This document shows positions 1 to 7,319 of a stretch of DNA of 12,395 nt, piece after piece. Under the pieces are notes generated by a model. That model saw only the letters and a list, made by a program, of their open reading frames with translations. It made no database searches and was not told the origin of the DNA. The number at the start of each line of letters is the position of its first letter. Position 1 is the stretch's first letter. The stretch is from JAMDEO01 sp963775295 (lineage in GTDB: Bacteria; Actinomycetota; Thermoleophilia; RBG-16-64-13), in contig CAVZIK010000001.1 in the NCBI GenBank assembly GCA_963775295.1, positions 1 to 12,395 of the forward strand. Reading direction: 5' to 3'. The position numbers and the translations under genes were made by a program.

Positions 1-5
1 AGTGA

Positions 6-37
6 AGAAGAAGGCCTGGTAATCCGGGCCTTCTTCT
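6..37. terminator. Strong stem-loop, likely terminator of the gene left of the window
   Basis: Arms at 6-19 and 24-37 pair over 14 bp (with one T-G wobble) around the 4-base loop TAAT. The plus-strand 3' side ends in TTCTTCTATT, a loose T-rich tail, so an intrinsic terminator for a gene entering from the left is the simplest reading. It could work in both directions because the outer stem is A-rich on one side and T-rich on the other. No gene in the window ends here, so its partner lies outside. Confidence 0.6.
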
Positions 38-47
38 ATTGGGGGAC

Positions 48-64
48 GACTTGAACCTGTGACC
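48..64 (-). other. tRNA T-arm-like fragment (possible tRNA remnant or att-like site)
   Basis: On the minus strand, 64 to 48 reads GGTCACAGGTTCAAGTC, which looks like the variable region, T-stem and T-loop of a tRNA (GGTTCAAGTC core). The 3' half of the T-stem does not pair: ACAGG would need CCTGT, but CGTCC follows. No acceptor stem, D-arm or anticodon arm can be built around it. It is therefore not an intact tRNA gene. It may be a decayed 3' tRNA piece, as left at integration sites, or chance similarity. Confidence 0.2.
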
Positions 65-291
65 GCTCTTCTGCCGAGGCCTGGGTGACTGTAACAAAGG
101 TACCGGAGCCAAGGTGTAACACGGGTGGTGGGACTTGACACTCCAGCGAGGCCCGCGTGGCGCCAGGCGGCCGATGGGAACTGACAAGTACGTAAGAGAT
201 GCTCTATCGTGAAGAAGCTCCGGCTGCCAAGGTCGGACCAAAACAGCTGGGTCTCCACTATCGTACACGACCCTTTGACGGGGACTGAGAA

Positions 292-1653
292 ATGAGTGAT
301 GCAGGCATCCTTGCCAAGCCGTGGCAAGAAATGGGCGCCGACGAGAAGCTGGAACATCGGCTGGACGCTTGGAAGAGGCCTGTCTTGTCGTTCGCATCGA
401 GTGAAGCCGGTCACGCCTACGCAGCGCGGGTCCAGCGTCTGATCGATGCCATAAGGCTTGAGAAGGAACCGGATCAGGTGCCGGTCCCCCTTCTCCTCTC
501 CGAGATCTACCCGCTGAGATGGGCCGGCCTTTCCGCCTATGACGGGATGTACGACTTCTCTCGCGGGAGCCGGGCCTTCCTCGACTTCACCATCGAATTC
601 CAGCCCGATGCCTTGGTCAACCCGGCGATTGCCACCGCCCCGGGCCGAGTCCTCGACCTCATCGACTACCGACCCTACTCGTGGCCGGGCCACGGCGTGG
701 CCAAGGACACCTACGTCCAGTACGACGAACGGGAATGGATGACCGCCGAAGACTACGACCGGCTCATCGACAGTCCCGGCGAATTCCTCATGCGGCGGTA
801 CTTGCCGGACGTCTCCGGTGCTCTCGAAGGCCTGACGAAGCTCGGGAACCCCTTCAGCATGGTCAGCATCACCAGTTGTGCCAAGTTCGTGGCGACCTGG
901 GGGGACCCTCGGGTGATCGAGGGTCTGGAGCGGGCCGCCGCCGCGGGCAGGGAAGCGGCGGCGTGGGCGGCCGGGGTGGGCGAGATCCAGACGCAGCTCA
1001 AGTCGCAGGGATTTCCTGCCCTCGTGGCTGGCAGCGCCAAAGCTCCCTTCGACCTGCTGGGCGATCACCTGCGTGGAACGAAGGAGATGGTTCTAGATCT
1101 CTACCGCCGCCCCGAGAAGGTGCTCGAGGCATGCGAGCGGCTCATCCCCCTTATGGTCGACTGGGCTCTTCAGGGCACGACGCCAGAGACGCCTCCGTGC
1201 TTGTTCTGGCCCCTGCACAAGGGCGACGACGCCCACATGAACTCACTCCAGTTCGAGACCTTCTATTGGCCCACCCTTCGCGCGGTCGCGCTCGCTCTCA
1301 TTGATGAGGGGTTCATCCCCTTGTTCTTTGCTGAGGGCAAGATGGACTCCCGTCTGGAAGTCATCGCCCGGGACCTGCCCAAGGGCAGGACAGTTTGGCT
1401 GCTCGACCGGACTGATATGGCGCACGCCAAGGCGACCCTCGGCCAGGTAGCCGCGCTTCAAGGCAATGTGCCCCTTTCCCTTCTTGCGACCGGCACTCCC
1501 GAGGATGTGCGGCAGTATTGCCGCCGGCTTATCGAGGTGGCCGCACCCGGCGGAGGGTTCCTGCTGGACAGCGGCGCCGTCATCTACGACGCCAAGGAGG
1601 CGAACGTGCGGGCGATGATCCAGGCGGCGAGGGACTACGGGGTGTATCGGTAG
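292..1653 (+). CDS. Uroporphyrinogen decarboxylase-superfamily protein (probably not HemE)
   Basis: A 453-residue protein of the UroD fold. This superfamily includes HemE and the corrinoid/coenzyme M methyltransferases (MtaA, MtbA type). Family signs are the PDQVPV segment near residues 60-65, in the position of the usual PDRVPV, and the C-terminal block from residue 389 with LQGNVP, a GTPEDVRQYC helix and GGGFLLDSGAVI near 431-443. That block resembles the end of UroD-like proteins of anaerobes. The N-terminal RQAGRY motif that binds porphyrinogen in true HemE is absent, and the protein is about 100 residues longer than HemE. A cobamide-linked methyl transfer or other one-carbon role is more likely than heme synthesis, but the substrate is unknown. 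No corrinoid protein gene is adjacent. The start is the ATG eight bases after a weak GGGG. The gene stands alone, about 250 bp after the left-end terminator. Confidence 0.8.
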   Translation: MSDAGILAKPWQEMGADEKLEHRLDAWKRPVLSFASSEAGHAYAARVQRLIDAIRLEKEPDQVPVPLLLSEIYPLRWAGLSAYDGMYDFSRGSRAFLDFTIEFQPDALVNPAIATAPGRVLDLIDYRPYSWPGHGVAKDTYVQYDEREWMTAEDYDRLIDSPGEFLMRRYLPDVSGALEGLTKLGNPFSMVSITSCAKFVATWGDPRVIEGLERAAAAGREAAAWAAGVGEIQTQLKSQGFPALVAGSAKAPFDLLGDHLRGTKEMVLDLYRRPEKVLEACERLIPLMVDWALQGTTPETPPCLFWPLHKGDDAHMNSLQFETFYWPTLRAVALALIDEGFIPLFFAEGKMDSRLEVIARDLPKGRTVWLLDRTDMAHAKATLGQVAALQGNVPLSLLATGTPEDVRQYCRRLIEVAAPGGGFLLDSGAVIYDAKEANVRAMIQAARDYGVYR

Positions 1654-1904
1654 GGCGTAGGGGTGATTTTGACGGGAACAGCGGCCAAGCATAGGTTAGG
1701 GTCGACCGAGGAGTCTTGCGCATCTTAGATAGTTACCAGGCGGAAGGAAATGTCGGTGGTTGATTCAAGCCGGGTCCCGCCGTCTAGTCAAACCCCCTCG
1801 CATCCCGTCCCTAGATTGCAGCCCGCCGTTTGCAGGGATTGCTGTCGTTTCTAGGCCGTCACCAAAGCGAACGGAATGTCTGCCGACATTGACCCCTGAA
1901 TTGA
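1654..1904. other. Intergenic stretch with no supported gene; paired TTGACCCCT repeats at its end
   Basis: Open frames here are short, Arg/Pro/Ser-rich and look non-coding on both strands. The only structure I see is a direct repeat: TTGACCCCT at 1889-1897 and again at 1901-1909, a 12-base step. No terminator-like hairpin is obvious after the UroD-like gene. The stretch leads directly into two gene remnants, so it is probably a rearranged junction. Confidence 0.4.
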
Positions 1905-2042
1905 CCCCTTCCCTTGCAGGTCAGCTTTGTCGACATTCCCGTTCTTGCCGACCACGTATCGGCTGTGCGTTTCACGTTTTACTGGCCCGAGAAGGACCTC
2001 TGGGAAGGACGCGACTACGCAGTGGCAGTGTTGCCGGGATAG
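1905..2042 (+). pseudogene. C-terminal remnant of an unidentified protein
   Basis: The frame that ends at TAG 2040-2042 is open back to a TGA at 1902-1904 and encodes 45 residues with no ATG or GTG start. The segment from about VSFVDIPVL to FTFYWPEKDLWEGRDYAV has alternating hydrophobic residues and ordinary protein composition, unlike the Arg/Pro-rich shadow frames around it. The WPE...WEGRDY pattern reminds me of beta-sandwich tails of glycoside hydrolases such as bacterial glucoamylase-like proteins, but that is memory-based and weak. It reads as the last part of a gene whose 5' end has been lost, probably by deletion or insertion near the TTGACCCCT repeats. Confidence 0.4.
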
Positions 2043-2057
2043 AGAGGGAGCAACTTC

Positions 2058-2188
2058 ATGGGACTCTTATCATGGATCGTTGTTGGCGGCATTGGAGGCT
2101 GGGTGGCCAGTCTCCTAGTGTCCTGGTGGGCGCCGGCGGAGGGATCACGGAGGCTTCTACTACGCGGGTTCACAGTGAGCTGGCCTGA
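2058..2188 (+). pseudogene. Remnant of a GlsB/YeaQ/YmgE-type small membrane protein
   Basis: A good ribosome binding site (GAGAGGGAG, about seven bases before the ATG) leads into MGLLSWIVVGGIGGWVASLL, which matches the first helix of the GlsB/YeaQ stress-response membrane family (MG-x-SWI-x-x-G-x-x-GW-x-A). Around 2112-2118 the reading frame appears to shift: the continuation VGAGGGI lies in another frame, which then ends at TGA 2186-2188. The second and third helices expected in this ~80-90 residue family are not found in any frame. The gene is therefore both frameshifted and truncated. Its family's link to general stress fits the neighbouring aquaporin and SDR. Confidence 0.45.
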
Positions 2189-2194
2189 CCCGCT

Positions 2195-3078
2195 TTATGT
2201 ACCGTACCGGCAGCAATGGCCAAAAACGCGCGACACCGCGGAGCGCTCAGCGGCGCGGCGCTGCCTCTCCCTTCCGGCGCGTTCGGTGCGCTCACGGCTT
2301 CTCCTGAACATGTCGAAGGTGTCTTCCTCAAAGTGATAAACCTTGGCTACATCGATCCGGAAGCGCCGTAGCCAACCGGTGTTATGAAGACCGGCCGCGA
2401 GGCCGGCGCCGATAGCCGGACCTATGATGTACACCCAGAACCCGTTCCAGTATCCGGAGATACGGCAGGTCCGAAACTACGCGCTGGATTCGTACTAGTG
2501 CCTGAAAGTGGGGCCTCCATCCATACCATGAGCGCATAGAAGAAGGGAAAGAGCAGCGGCGTGAACTTGCGCGCCGGCGGATGGCCAAGAAGAAGAAAGA
2601 GTCCGATGACGAGCGCCGCAGTGGTGGCTGCCTCACCGCCCAGGGCGCTCCACGGACCATAGGCGGGTCCCGGCCGGGTGGCGCCAAACATGATGCTGCG
2701 ACCGGTACTTTGCCAGAGTAGAAGGGGAAGCGCCCCCAGTGCGGCGCCGATAAGCTGCGCGAGCACATATGCGAGCGCCTGCCTGCCCGCCATCACTCGC
2801 CGTATCCAGAACGCCATAGATACGATGGGGTTGATGTGCGCACCGCTCAACCTTCCGAGCGGGGAGACCGCGATGAGTGCGCCGGTGCAACCGAACAAGA
2901 AACCGGTCAACGCTCGCCGCAAGCCGGCACTCGGGATCAGGTTCGCGACCGGAGTCCCTTGGCCGAAATTGATGATGACAAAAGAGAGCCCAACCCCTAC
3001 CAACAACGCGGTCCCGATGGTCTCAGCAAGGAAGATGGGCCACGGGACGCCCAGGATCTCAAACGCTTGGCGCTTCAT
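2195..3078 (-). CDS. Aquaporin/MIP-family channel, interrupted by one apparent frameshift
   Basis: Start ATG 3078-3076 overlaps the SDR stop as ATGA, so the pair is translationally coupled. The frame reads a MIP channel: helix 1 from about residue 12, a first half-helix GAHINPIVS (NPI at 83-85 instead of NPA) and a second GTSTNPARSFGPAV with NPA at 197-199 and the selectivity-filter Arg at 200. After V206, near 2458-2460, one base appears to be missing. The uncorrected frame stops at TAG 2422-2424 with 218 residues. The shifted frame continues exactly as expected (SGYWNGFWVYIIGPAIGAGL, the last helix) and runs to TAA 2195-2197 with a long charged tail. The repaired protein is about 294 residues. 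Without repair the sixth helix is lost and a channel is unlikely. A sequence error or a recent mutation are both possible. Water versus glycerol specificity is undecided. Confidence 0.75.
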
Positions 3079-3920
3079 CCACCGGTTCGGAAACCGGGAT
3101 ACAACATCATTCCGCCATCGACGTAGATGGTGGCGCCCGTGATGTAATCGGCAGAATCGGATGCAAGCCACGTCGCCACGTGGCCGATGTCCTCCGGTTC
3201 CCCAACCCGCCCATACGGGATGAGCTCGAGAAGTGTGGCCTCCGCTGCCGGGGTATCCCAGGCAGCCCGGTTGATGGGCGTCTTGATAGCTCCCGGCGAT
3301 ATTGCGTTCACACGGATCCGGTACTGGGCCAACTCCTGAGCCATCGTCTTCACGAGCATTGCGATCCCACCCTTGGACGTCGCGTAGTTGACGTGCCCCG
3401 CCCACGGTATCTCGTCGTGGACCGAGGAAATGCAGACGATCTTGCCTGCCGCTCGCGACAGCCCCGCCACAATTCCTCTGCGCACAAACTCGCGGGCGAC
3501 CTCGCGAGCGCAAAGGAACTGGCCGGTGAGGTTGACGGACAGAACAAGATTCCAATCGTCCAGAGTCATCTCAAGGAAGGGGGCATCTCTCTGAAGCCCC
3601 GCATTTGCCACAAGAATGTCCATGCTCTCCCAAGCTCCGCAGACCTCCTGCACCATATCTCTAACGGCGTCCTCTCTGCTGACATCGGCCTGGATCACCA
3701 GCGCCTCCCCGCCCGCGGCAAGGATGTCCGCACGCACCGCCTGCGCCTTGTCCTCTGCATGTGCGTAGTTGATCGCCACTTTCGCGCCGGCCGCGGCCAT
3801 TGCCCGTGCAATGCCGGCCCCAATGCCTGAGTCGCCTCCGGTGATCAGTGCTCGTTGGCCGTCAAGCGCCCGATCTCTTAGCGGGACTGCATGTCCTGGC
3901 GTCCGATCGTTCTCGGTCAC
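3075..3920 (-). CDS. Short-chain dehydrogenase/reductase (glucose 1-dehydrogenase-like)
   Basis: A 281-residue classical SDR, a soluble NAD(P)(H)-dependent oxidoreductase. The cofactor motif TGGDSGIG is at 27-34, NAG at 106-108, and the catalytic set is Asn130, Ser166, Tyr179 and Lys183 (SxxxxxxxxxxxxYATSK spacing intact). ISPGAIKTP and the C-terminal YITGATIYVDGG are typical. The extended N-terminus before the Rossmann strand is common in the general-stress (YdaD/GspB39-like) branch. The start is GTG 3920-3918, preceded by a perfect AGGAGG five bases upstream. The stop overlaps the aquaporin start as ATGA. Pairing with an aquaporin suggests a role in osmotic or desiccation stress, which is inference. 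The actual substrate cannot be told. Confidence 0.88.
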   Translation of the reverse strand: MTENDRTPGHAVPLRDRALDGQRALITGGDSGIGAGIARAMAAAGAKVAINYAHAEDKAQAVRADILAAGGEALVIQADVSREDAVRDMVQEVCGAWESMDILVANAGLQRDAPFLEMTLDDWNLVLSVNLTGQFLCAREVAREFVRRGIVAGLSRAAGKIVCISSVHDEIPWAGHVNYATSKGGIAMLVKTMAQELAQYRIRVNAISPGAIKTPINRAAWDTPAAEATLLELIPYGRVGEPEDIGHVATWLASDSADYITGATIYVDGGMMLYPGFRTGG

Positions 3921-4087
3921 GAGATCCTCCTCACCCTCCTCGCGCAGATGTAGGCACCATGCGTTGCGTGCCAGACTATTCCCTGTTCTGCGGTGGAGCT
4001 ATCAAGGATCACCTCGCAAACCTCGACCTCGATAGGCCCAAAGGCACGATGAGCGAGGAACCCGTTGGGCCCGTCACAAGCAGGGCT
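3917..4087 (-). other. Open frame without a start, directly upstream of the SDR gene; possible gene remnant
   Basis: Between a TGA at 4090-4088 and a TGA at 3919-3917 there is a 56-codon open frame on the minus strand. Its composition looks protein-like (for example GFLAHRAFGPIEVEVCEVIL, then GIVWHATHGAYICARR). It has no ATG; the only internal start is a GTG near codon 26. Its stop overlaps the SDR GTG start (GTGA), and the SDR ribosome binding site falls inside its last codons. This is the arrangement of a coupled upstream gene. I do not recognise the protein. It may be a 3' fragment of a lost gene or chance. Confidence 0.25.
3926..3931 (-). promoter_or_regulatory. Ribosome binding site that fixes the SDR GTG start
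   Basis: The minus strand reads AGGAGG, five bases, then GTG. This consensus Shine-Dalgarno supports the GTG at 3920 as the true start although no ATG is available there. Confidence 0.75.
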
Positions 4088-4187
4088 TCACCAATGTGCA
4101 GTATTATCCGGTAACTCTATGCCACAACCTCATATTCCATAGCACTCAGTACTACGCTGTGGACGACCCAAACGCATTGGGGGAGCC

Positions 4188-4739
4188 ATGAGGGTGGAGC
4201 CGAGGCTCGATGAGGTCATCAACGGCGAGCGTGGAATGATGGTCGGAATTCAGGTCGCACTGCATGCCCAATGTCTGTTGTCCGCCGTCTCGCTCATGTT
4301 CTCCACGGTCGATGCGCTTGCCGGATTAACTCGTCCGGTCGATGCCAAAGAGACCAAGCCGCAACACTTCGTCGACTGGTCGGATCGCTATCTCCACCCA
4401 ACGGACAACCTGGGCTGCAACTCCACGGATCTCTACGCCGCCCGATGTGGCGTTCTGCACACCTACGGGTATGACTCTCTCCTGCGTCGTGAAGGCAAGG
4501 CTCGGCGGTTGGTTTACAAATGGCGCGGTGGTCCCGAAGCGGATGAGTCGGTTCCTCTCCCCGCGGATACGCTGGTCATTGAGGGAGAGGCGCTCCACGA
4601 GGCAGTCTGTGACGGCGTGCACCAGTTCCTAATCGACTCCGAGACCCACCCCGACACGCGCGGGTTGGTGCAGGCCCATCTTGGGTCCATGCTGTGTTAC
4701 GCGCCGTGGCCGAAGCTAGAAGCACTCATCGCTGCATGA
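4188..4739 (+). CDS. Conserved-looking hypothetical protein, 183 residues
   Basis: I cannot name this protein. Its residues are gene-like, with a hydrophobic, Ala/Leu-rich helix at about 22-46 (VALHAQCLLSAVSLMFSTVD) that is amphipathic rather than clearly transmembrane. Next come a PQHFVDWSDRYL segment and a CNSTDLYAARCGVLHTYG stretch near 78-95 with two cysteines and one His, the most conserved-looking part. KARRLVYKWRGG follows at about 104-115. No signal peptide is seen, so it is probably cytoplasmic. The start is uncertain: ATG 4188 has GGGAG only two bases away. Internal ATGs at 4236/4239 come shortly after GAGCGTGGA and would give a protein about 16-17 residues shorter. A second unknown gene follows after 111 bp on the same strand, possibly co-transcribed. 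Confidence 0.65.
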   Translation: MRVEPRLDEVINGERGMMVGIQVALHAQCLLSAVSLMFSTVDALAGLTRPVDAKETKPQHFVDWSDRYLHPTDNLGCNSTDLYAARCGVLHTYGYDSLLRREGKARRLVYKWRGGPEADESVPLPADTLVIEGEALHEAVCDGVHQFLIDSETHPDTRGLVQAHLGSMLCYAPWPKLEALIAA

Positions 4740-4850
4740 TGTCGAATGGGCGAATTGAGCAGAACGCCAAGGGGTAGAGTGGCAAGCAAGCGATCGGGCG
4801 TCTGCCCACTCGCCCGGGGTCAGAACGGATTGCGATTCTGGGAGGTTATC

Positions 4851-5267
4851 GTGGCTGGTTTCTCCGGACTGTACGTTCTTGGTGGCCAGGGCGGCTTCAT
4901 GGGCGCTGATGGGGTAGACCGCATCGGCATGCTAGTTCTCGTCGGTCACTCGGATCGTATGTGGCTGGAGCCCCACTACTTCGACGACACGCTTAGTCGC
5001 GACTCGCAGGTCCGCGTGGTCGTTCCCAAGGGGCCGCATGACCCCGACATGCTACTTGATGCGATGCTCGCGTTCGCTCCGTCCTTGTTTGAGTCGTGCC
5101 CTACGCTACATGAGGTGAGCGAGCAACTTGCCGGCGCGGACCGGCTTGATTTCGACGCCGGATCGGATGAGATTCCCAAATCGTGGCAGCAACTTCGGGA
5201 GGAAGCGCGGCCGATTGCCGCCGACTTGAACATCTGGTTTGCGGAATTGAAGCCCCTAAGGGGTTAG
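4851..5267 (+). CDS. Hypothetical protein, 138 residues, GTG start
   Basis: The frame is open from 4746, but the best start is GTG 4851 with GGAGG five bases upstream (4841-4845). The 35 residues before it are Arg/Gly-rich and not protein-like. The product begins GFSGLYVLGGQGGFMGADG and continues with beta-strand-like VDRIGMLVLVGHS and SQVRVVVPKGP. It then has an acidic, helical C-terminal half with PDMLLDAMLAFAPSLFE and QLREEARPIAADLNIW. There is no signal peptide or membrane segment. I do not recognise a domain, and no catalytic motif stands out. It is likely cytoplasmic and may be co-transcribed with the unknown gene before it. A small CCCC-TAA-GGGG hairpin spans its stop codon, too weak to call a terminator. 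Confidence 0.62.
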   Translation: MAGFSGLYVLGGQGGFMGADGVDRIGMLVLVGHSDRMWLEPHYFDDTLSRDSQVRVVVPKGPHDPDMLLDAMLAFAPSLFESCPTLHEVSEQLAGADRLDFDAGSDEIPKSWQQLREEARPIAADLNIWFAELKPLRG

Positions 5268-5357
5268 CTTTGGCATTCGACTTGGCCGTCTGCGTCAATA
5301 ACCTTCGTTGCGGAGGATGACTCAGTCGCCGGACCGTGCTCGCTCTCGACCCCTGAA

Positions 5358-6208
5358 CTAGATGAGCAGGATGGGGATGATGATGAGGTCGGCGAAGATG
5401 AAACTGACCACGCCCCCGAAGCTGATGCCACCGTTCCAGAGCACAGCCGCCAGGGGCACGTTGCCGACGGAACAGACGAAGCTGACGACGGCCACCAAAG
5501 GCCCGATCAACGGCCCCCAGACCTTGCTGAGCAGCGGGTGCCCGTCGAAGAACAGCATGCTGCCAGAACGTGGCCGGCACCCAGGCTGCGAGCGCCCCGG
5601 CGATGAGAAGCCCGAGCAAGATATCGCGCAGGATGGCCGCCCACTCCATCACGAACACGTGCGACACCGAGGTGAAGCCGGCCGGAGAGCGCAGCCGCTT
5701 CCACAGGCTCCCCGGCACCTTGATACTCATATCCATGGCGGCGTGACCCTCCATGGAACCGGCTATCCCCTTTTCCGCCTGCTTCCGGGCGGCGTCGACC
5801 ACCCGTTTGCGCAGGAAGAGACGGAATATCAGGGCCACCAGAATGATGATGAAGGGGCCGCCCACGAATTCGGCCAGGGTGAACTGCCAGGACAGAAGGA
5901 GCGCGAGGATGATGCCCGAGCTCGACGACGAGGTTGGTGGAGGCGATCTCGAACGCCATGGCGGCGGTGAAGCTGGCCCCCTTGACGAACAAAGAACGGG
6001 CCAAGGCCACCGCCGCATAGGAGCAGGAGGAGGAGGCGGCGCCGAGGCCGGTGGCGAGGGCCAGGGTGCGTGGTCGGTCATCCCCCAGCAGGCGAACGAT
6101 CGTCGCGCGGCGCACCAGGGCCTGGACGACCGCCGACAGGGTGAAGCCCAGGATCAGGGCCCAGAGGATCTGCCAGGTCATGGAACCCGCGATGGCAAGC
6201 GCGTGCAC
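5358..6208 (-). pseudogene. UPF0718/YraQ-type permease, two frameshifts and missing C-terminus
   Basis: The first part starts at GTG 6208 (MTWQILWALILGF) and runs through GAASSSCSYAAVALARSLF to ASTNLVVELG. There, near 5915-5918, an extra base shifts the frame. A second frame carries IILALLLSWQFTLAEFVGG through to LAAWVPATFWQ. Near 5559-5562 another extra base shifts to a third frame with DGHPLLSKVWGPLIGPL, the second Cys motif SFVCSVGNVPLAAVLWNGG and FADLIIIPILLI, then TAG. Relatives continue after this point with an IYRKYYG-like loop and two more helices; nothing like that is found downstream. The family is polytopic (about eight helices), with two CS-containing repeats, and includes ArsP-like efflux permeases. 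The real start might lie further upstream because in-frame ALLNLLHAIV precedes the GTG. The gene is very probably inactive. Confidence 0.75.
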
Positions 6209-6381
6209 TATGGCGTGCAGTAGGTTCAGAAGAGCCCTTCCCCTCGTGGCACCTTCGTTCTCCCATCCCTGGCGCGGAGCGAAACCCGCAGAGATGATTC
6301 TGCCCCGGCCGATTCGGGAACATAGGAAGCGGTCGGCGAAGAAGTGGGCGCGGCAACGGGTACTCCGAAAGGAGCGCGATC

Positions 6382-6657
6382 ATGATGTGGGGTTGGGGAA
6401 ACGGTTGGGGCGGCGCGGGCGAGGCGCTCATGGTGCTGGTCATGCTGGCGGTACTCGCCTTGATCGTGATCGGGATCATCCTTCTGGTGAGGGGCTTGGC
6501 CAGACACGACCACGTCCACCCAGGTCCGCCACCTCAGGGACCTCCGCCCGGTCCAGGTAGGAGTAACGCCCTGCAGGTGCTTGAGGAACGTTATGCCCGC
6601 GGCGAGATCGATCGCGAGGAGTTCCTGCAACGCAAGCAAGACCTTCTCGGGGGCTAG
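6382..6657 (+). CDS. SHOCT-domain small membrane protein
   Basis: 91 residues with three parts: a Trp/Gly-rich start, one transmembrane helix at about 15-37, and a Pro/Gly linker (47-59) followed by a C-terminal SHOCT motif at about 64-88 (LQVLEERYARGEIDREEF). SHOCT is a short helical module that often ends small bacterial membrane proteins and is thought to mediate oligomerisation. AGGAG at 6370-6374, seven bases before ATG 6382, supports the start; the next codon is also ATG. The cytochrome gene begins 12 bases after the stop, so the two form an operon. The permease pseudogene diverges from it across a 173-bp gap. SHOCT proteins and UPF0718 permeases are often neighbours in metal-related loci, which is a weak hint only. 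Confidence 0.82.
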   Translation: MMWGWGNGWGGAGEALMVLVMLAVLALIVIGIILLVRGLARHDHVHPGPPPQGPPPGPGRSNALQVLEERYARGEIDREEFLQRKQDLLGG

Positions 6658-6668
6658 GAGCCCGGACC

Positions 6669-7190
6669 ATGAGCCGAACGGGCAGGTGGAGCACCCAGAC
6701 TACGGTGGGGTTGATTCTGTTGGTGGTGGGGGTGCTGGCCGCAGCCATACTCGCTTTGACCATCCCGAGCGGCGCCCCGCTGCATCCGGGTGGGTCCTCC
6801 TCTCTCCCGACCGGACAGGTATCCGGCGTCGAACTGGGCGAGCGCATCTTCCAGACGGGCACGGACGAGAACGGCAACTTGATCCCCCGGTCCGGGGTCA
6901 CGGGGATGATGGGGTCGGCGGCGGCCTGCGCGAACTGCCACGGCGCTGACGCTCGCGGCCAGACCATCCAGATGATGATGAGCCAGGTGGAGGTACCCGA
7001 CATCCGCTGGAGCACGCTGATCGCGCCTCCCACGGACCCGGGCGACAAGGCCTTCGATCCGGACAGCTTCTTCTTGGCCGTGACTCAGGGGCTCGACCCG
7101 AACGGCAGTTCACTTGAGGCGCCCATGCCCCGCTGGCAATTGACCCGGGCTCAGAGCGACGCGTTGATCGACTATCTGAAGACCCGATAG
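6669..7190 (+). CDS. Membrane-anchored monoheme c-type cytochrome
   Basis: 173 residues. The N-terminal transmembrane helix at about 13-32 has no clear signal cleavage site, so it probably anchors the protein with the heme domain outside the membrane. The heme-binding motif CANCH is at 87-91 (Cys87, Cys90, His91). Met153 in EAPMPRW is the likely distal heme ligand, as in class I cytochromes c. The role would be electron transfer, but the partners are not visible here. The AGGAG ribosome binding site overlaps the SHOCT stop codon (TAGGAG), which suggests coupled translation. A Met-rich patch MMM at 102-104 and another MM just before the CXXCH are unusual and could contact a metal or a redox partner. 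No oxidase genes are adjacent. Confidence 0.88.
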   Translation: MSRTGRWSTQTTVGLILLVVGVLAAAILALTIPSGAPLHPGGSSSLPTGQVSGVELGERIFQTGTDENGNLIPRSGVTGMMGSAAACANCHGADARGQTIQMMMSQVEVPDIRWSTLIAPPTDPGDKAFDPDSFFLAVTQGLDPNGSSLEAPMPRWQLTRAQSDALIDYLKTR

Positions 7191-7319
7191 CGGCTTCGGC
7201 CTCCGGCATCGCACAACTCGCCCGCCAGAAGACACCGCCAAGCGAGGCCCGTGCGGCTGTCGGTGGCCAACCAGTAAGGCTACCGAACGATCGCGCTGCA
7301 GCCCGTCGAGGGCACTCGG

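Noticed and set aside
41..291. Cobalamin or other riboswitch upstream of the UroD-like gene
   Set aside because: A GGGAA and a TTGACA (135-140) are present, but there is no B12-box and no partner -10 box, and I could not build a conserved riboswitch fold.
1760..2188. 142-residue plus-strand open frame
   Set aside because: Arg/Pro/Ser-rich with no domain. It overlaps two better explained remnants in other frames; only its last residues (VGAGGGI) matter, as the shifted part of the GlsB-like fragment.
3079..3555. Long N-terminal extension of the aquaporin frame
   Set aside because: The extension is the antisense-like shadow of the SDR gene. ATG 3078, with ATGA coupling, is the real start.
4797..4820. 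Hairpin CGGGCG...CGCCCG between the two unknown genes
   Set aside because: Six-base stem with a long loop and no T-run; this is common by chance at this GC content.
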